DNA of 33,651 bases from Moorena sp. SIO3H5. Its GTDB lineage: Bacteria > Cyanobacteriota > Cyanobacteriia > Cyanobacteriales > Coleofasciculaceae. The stretch lies in assembly GCF_010692395.1 (NCBI RefSeq), contig NZ_JAAHHS010000010.1, positions 28,878-62,528 on the forward strand, in the 5' to 3' direction. The number at the start of each line of letters is the position of its first letter. The first letter of the stretch is position 1. The notes beneath the pieces are model-generated. The model had not been told where the DNA came from. It did no database searches and saw nothing but the letters and a program-made list of their open reading frames with translations. Both the position numbers and the translations under genes were made by a program. Shown piece by piece: positions 31,732 through 33,651 of this stretch.

Positions 31732-31771
31732 GTATTATTTACTACAGAATAAGTTTTTTTCGTGGTATATA
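31732..31771 (+). promoter_or_regulatory. NtcA-activated promoter of glnB
   Basis: GTATTATTTACTAC (31732-31745) is a perfect GTA-N8-TAC NtcA site. TATATA at 31766-31771 lies 20 bases downstream as the -10 element, close to the spacing of known NtcA-activated promoters. Transcription would start near 31778, about 48 bases before the glnB ATG. This implies induction under nitrogen limitation. Confidence 0.75.
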
Positions 31772-31813
31772 TGTCATGCTGGTGTTAGTCAATTGGAGTG
31801 GAAGCCCCAGTAA

Positions 31814-32164
<351 letters not shown>

Positions 32165-32186
32165 TGTCTAAGTGGTAATGGGTAAT

Positions 32187-32350
32187 GTAAGCATATGCGC
32201 GAAGCGCACGCGTGCGCGTTCAGCTATCAGCCATCAGCTATCAGCCTATGCGCTACGCGCAATGGGCTTTTCCCCAGACTTTCAATTTTATTCTAAGCTG
32301 ACCGCTGACCGCTGACCGCTGTTCGCTGTTCGCGTAGCGCATATGCTTAC
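32187..32350. repeat. 164-bp MITE-like element with 14-bp terminal inverted repeats
   Basis: GTAAGCATATGCGC (32187-32200) and GCGCATATGCTTAC (32337-32350) are exact inverted copies. The interior contains the palindromic CGCACGCGTGCGCG, direct repeats of CAGCTATCAG, the TGACCGC heptamer in tandem (near 32300-32320) and two GTTCGC units. There is no coding capacity, so any movement would depend on enzymes supplied elsewhere. It shares ends and parts with the element at 25059-25300. Confidence 0.88.
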
Positions 32351-32385
32351 AATCCAGCCACGATTTGCTAAGTGATTAGTAGGAA

Positions 32386-32844
32386 TTAATTTAAATTAGA
32401 CTCCTCATAAAACAGTGATGTGCTCCGATCGTGAACTGGCCAATCGTCGTTTTCACCACCAATAATTAATTTTTCAATATCCACATATTCTTTGGCAAGT
32501 TGCCGGAGAGAATTAATTAAAATATCAAGAGCGATCGCATCACTAGTTCCTAAATCAAACCAGCAGCGCCCCCAAGTGCCTTCATACTCAAACTCGCCCT
32601 GATTATGCATCAACGCCATTAAACTTTTTTCTGCTACTCTATCATCATATTCCATGTAGCTAATTTCTAGGCCAACCTCCTGCACGGGAAGGTTTTCTGC
32701 ATCAAATCCTCCCAATTTACCTAATAAAAACCAGGAATTGAATAATTCTTCCACATATTCCTTTTCCCGATAGGAGGGAACAGTGCTAAATTCTATCCAA
32801 ATCCACAAATCAAATGGGTTAAACTCACGAAATATAATTTGCAT
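32386..32844 (-). CDS. DUF3531 family protein
   Basis: The 152-aa protein resembles the cyanobacterial/plastid-lineage DUF3531 family: it starts MQIIFREFNPFDLWIWIEF, has the central LFNSWFLLGKLGGFDAENL and YMEYDD segments, and ends with WGRCWFDLGTSDAIALDILI and KLIIGGENDDWPV. It is soluble, acidic and probably cytoplasmic. The function of the family is unknown. The last dozen residues (STSLFYEESNLN) follow the conserved core. It is a single gene; an array of GGGAATC heptamers begins 21 bases upstream of its start, where its promoter would be expected. Confidence 0.85.
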   Translation of the reverse strand: MQIIFREFNPFDLWIWIEFSTVPSYREKEYVEELFNSWFLLGKLGGFDAENLPVQEVGLEISYMEYDDRVAEKSLMALMHNQGEFEYEGTWGRCWFDLGTSDAIALDILINSLRQLAKEYVDIEKLIIGGENDDWPVHDRSTSLFYEESNLN

Positions 32845-32865
32845 ATCGTTATAGAACAGGAAACA

Positions 32866-32921
32866 GGGAATCGGGAATCGGGAATCGGGAATCGGGAATC
32901 GGGAATCGGGAATCGGGAATC
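32866..32921. repeat. Heptanucleotide tandem repeat (GGGAATC)x8
   Basis: Eight perfect copies of GGGAATC lie just upstream of the DUF3531 gene. Copy-number change here would alter the spacing of any promoter on that strand. Confidence 0.97.
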
Positions 32922-32943
32922 GGTTAAAAGCAAATATTTTAAC

Positions 32944-33068
32944 AATAACTAAGTTTTAGTTATTACCATAAATCCCTACTCTCCGAGACTAAAATTTTGA
33001 TTAATCCTGAATTTTTTCCAATAACTATATTATCACAATTTTTAACTAGTTGTGAAAAATATAGTTAT
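32944..33068. other. Two AT-rich hairpins
   Basis: AATAACTAA (32944-32952) pairs exactly with TTAGTTATT (32956-32964). A second, larger imperfect hairpin joins ATAACTATATTATCACAA (33021-33038) to its inverted copy at 33050-33068. Both lie between the DUF3531 gene and the psaB fragment. GGGAGCA heptamers (near 33092-33108) and CCCCATCA octamers (33136-33158) follow. No gene was seen in 32845-33152. Confidence 0.65.
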
Positions 33069-33152
33069 GAAAAATTACCAATAATTAGAGAGGGAGCAGG
33101 GAGCAGGGAATAGGCAGCAGCGATGCAGGTGACTCCCCATCACCCCATCACC

Positions 33153-33617
33153 CCATCGCCTCTTAACCCCATTGCTTGGTTGACCTTCTACTGGCATTGG
33201 AAGCACTTGGCGGTTTGGTCTGGCAACGTTGCTCAGTTCAACACCTCCTCCACTCACTTGATGGGTTGGTTCCGCGATTATCTCTGGCTGAACTCTGCTC
33301 AGTTGATCAACGGGTATAACCCCTTCGGCGTGAATAACCTCTCTGTTTGGGCTTGGATGTTCCTATTCGGACACCTTGTTTGGGCGACTGGTTTCATGTT
33401 CTTGATCTCCTGGCGTGGTTACTGGCAAGAGCTTATCGAGACGATTGTTTGGGCACATGAGCGCACTCCTCTTGCGAACTTAGTTCGTTGGAAGGATAAG
33501 CCCGTTGCACTATCCATCGTTCAGGCTCGTTTGGTTGGTTTGGCCCACTTCACCTTTGGGTTCTTCATAACCTACGCCGCCTTCCTGATTGCGTCTACGG
33601 CTGGCCGTTACGGTTGA
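33153..33617 (+). pseudogene. psaB: 3' fragment of a second psaB
   Basis: From the Trp codon at 33177 to the stop, 146 codons align without gaps to PsaB residues 593-738 ([20 protein letters not shown] at the start, ASTAGRYG at the end). By eye there are about 19 amino-acid differences from the resident PsaB and many silent ones. The FX cysteines, P700 region and all earlier helices are absent, so it cannot form a reaction centre. An ATG at 33123 in repeat sequence could allow translation of 164 residues, but a functional product is unlikely. The homology breaks off at a CCCCATCA repeat, suggesting repeat-mediated rearrangement. At several positions ([22 protein letters not shown]) it is nearer to typical PsaB than the full-length copy is. 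Confidence 0.9.
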
Positions 33618-33651
33618 CCTAGTTAACGCGACTGGAGAATAAACTGAAAAA

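Noticed and set aside
33123..33152. ATG-started extension of the psaB fragment as a genuine N-terminus
   Set aside because: The added residues come from CCCCATCA repeats and share nothing with PsaB.

Overview
The window looks like chromosomal DNA of a large-genome filamentous cyanobacterium. The evidence is a psaA-psaB photosystem I operon, cyanobacterial families (DUF3531, CPXCG small protein, VIT/VWA protein, PEP-CTERM protein, kinase-sensor fusions), more than ten copies of the HIP1 octamer GCGATCGC, and many short tandem and palindromic repeats. The repeat style recalls Moorena/Lyngbya-type genomes, but that assignment is an inference. I saw no rRNA, tRNA, CRISPR array or complete transposase.

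Layout. 1-752: AT-rich, no gene seen. 753-3582: a membrane-anchored Ser/Thr kinase, repeats, a doubtful gene remnant, a GNAT acetyltransferase (-) and a CPXCG zinc-ribbon-like protein. 3722-7139: a 967-aa VIT/VWA protein tail-to-tail, with a 23-bp overlap, with a secreted retropepsin-like protease. 7140-9332: hairpins, a 50-bp tandem duplication and a lipoprotein ending in 20-aa repeats. 9333-14711: psaA-psaB with an HLR1-like promoter element, a UUCG hairpin between the genes and a terminator. 14712-20077: a kinase fused to a periplasmic-binding domain, convergent with a large exported protein of unknown function. 20078-22615: a 59-aa membrane protein followed by a strong terminator, an AT-rich gap and a TPR protein. 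22918-25576: an EF-G-like GTPase with altered switch residues, a palindromic element and a small membrane protein. 26423-29059: a PEP-CTERM protein and an HTH/AAA-like ATPase. 29430-32164: FeoB, a block of heptamer repeats inside an inverted repeat, and a PII protein with a canonical NtcA site. 32187-33617: a 164-bp inverted-repeat element, a DUF3531 protein, heptamer repeats and a 3' fragment of a second psaB.

Most genes are single transcription units separated by repeat-rich spacers; psaA-psaB is the only clear operon. Functional threads are photosystem I (psaAB and the psaB fragment), signalling (two kinases, PII, AAA-like ATPase), metal uptake (FeoB) and cell-surface proteins. The main points of interest are: a PII protein with an unusual T-loop under an NtcA-type promoter; an in-frame psaB 3' fragment that differs from the resident psaB; repeat elements that have entered or expanded inside coding regions; an EF-G-like protein without the usual PGH histidine; and heptanucleotide arrays, one of them enclosed by terminal inverted repeats. 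No multi-gene novel system is evident.
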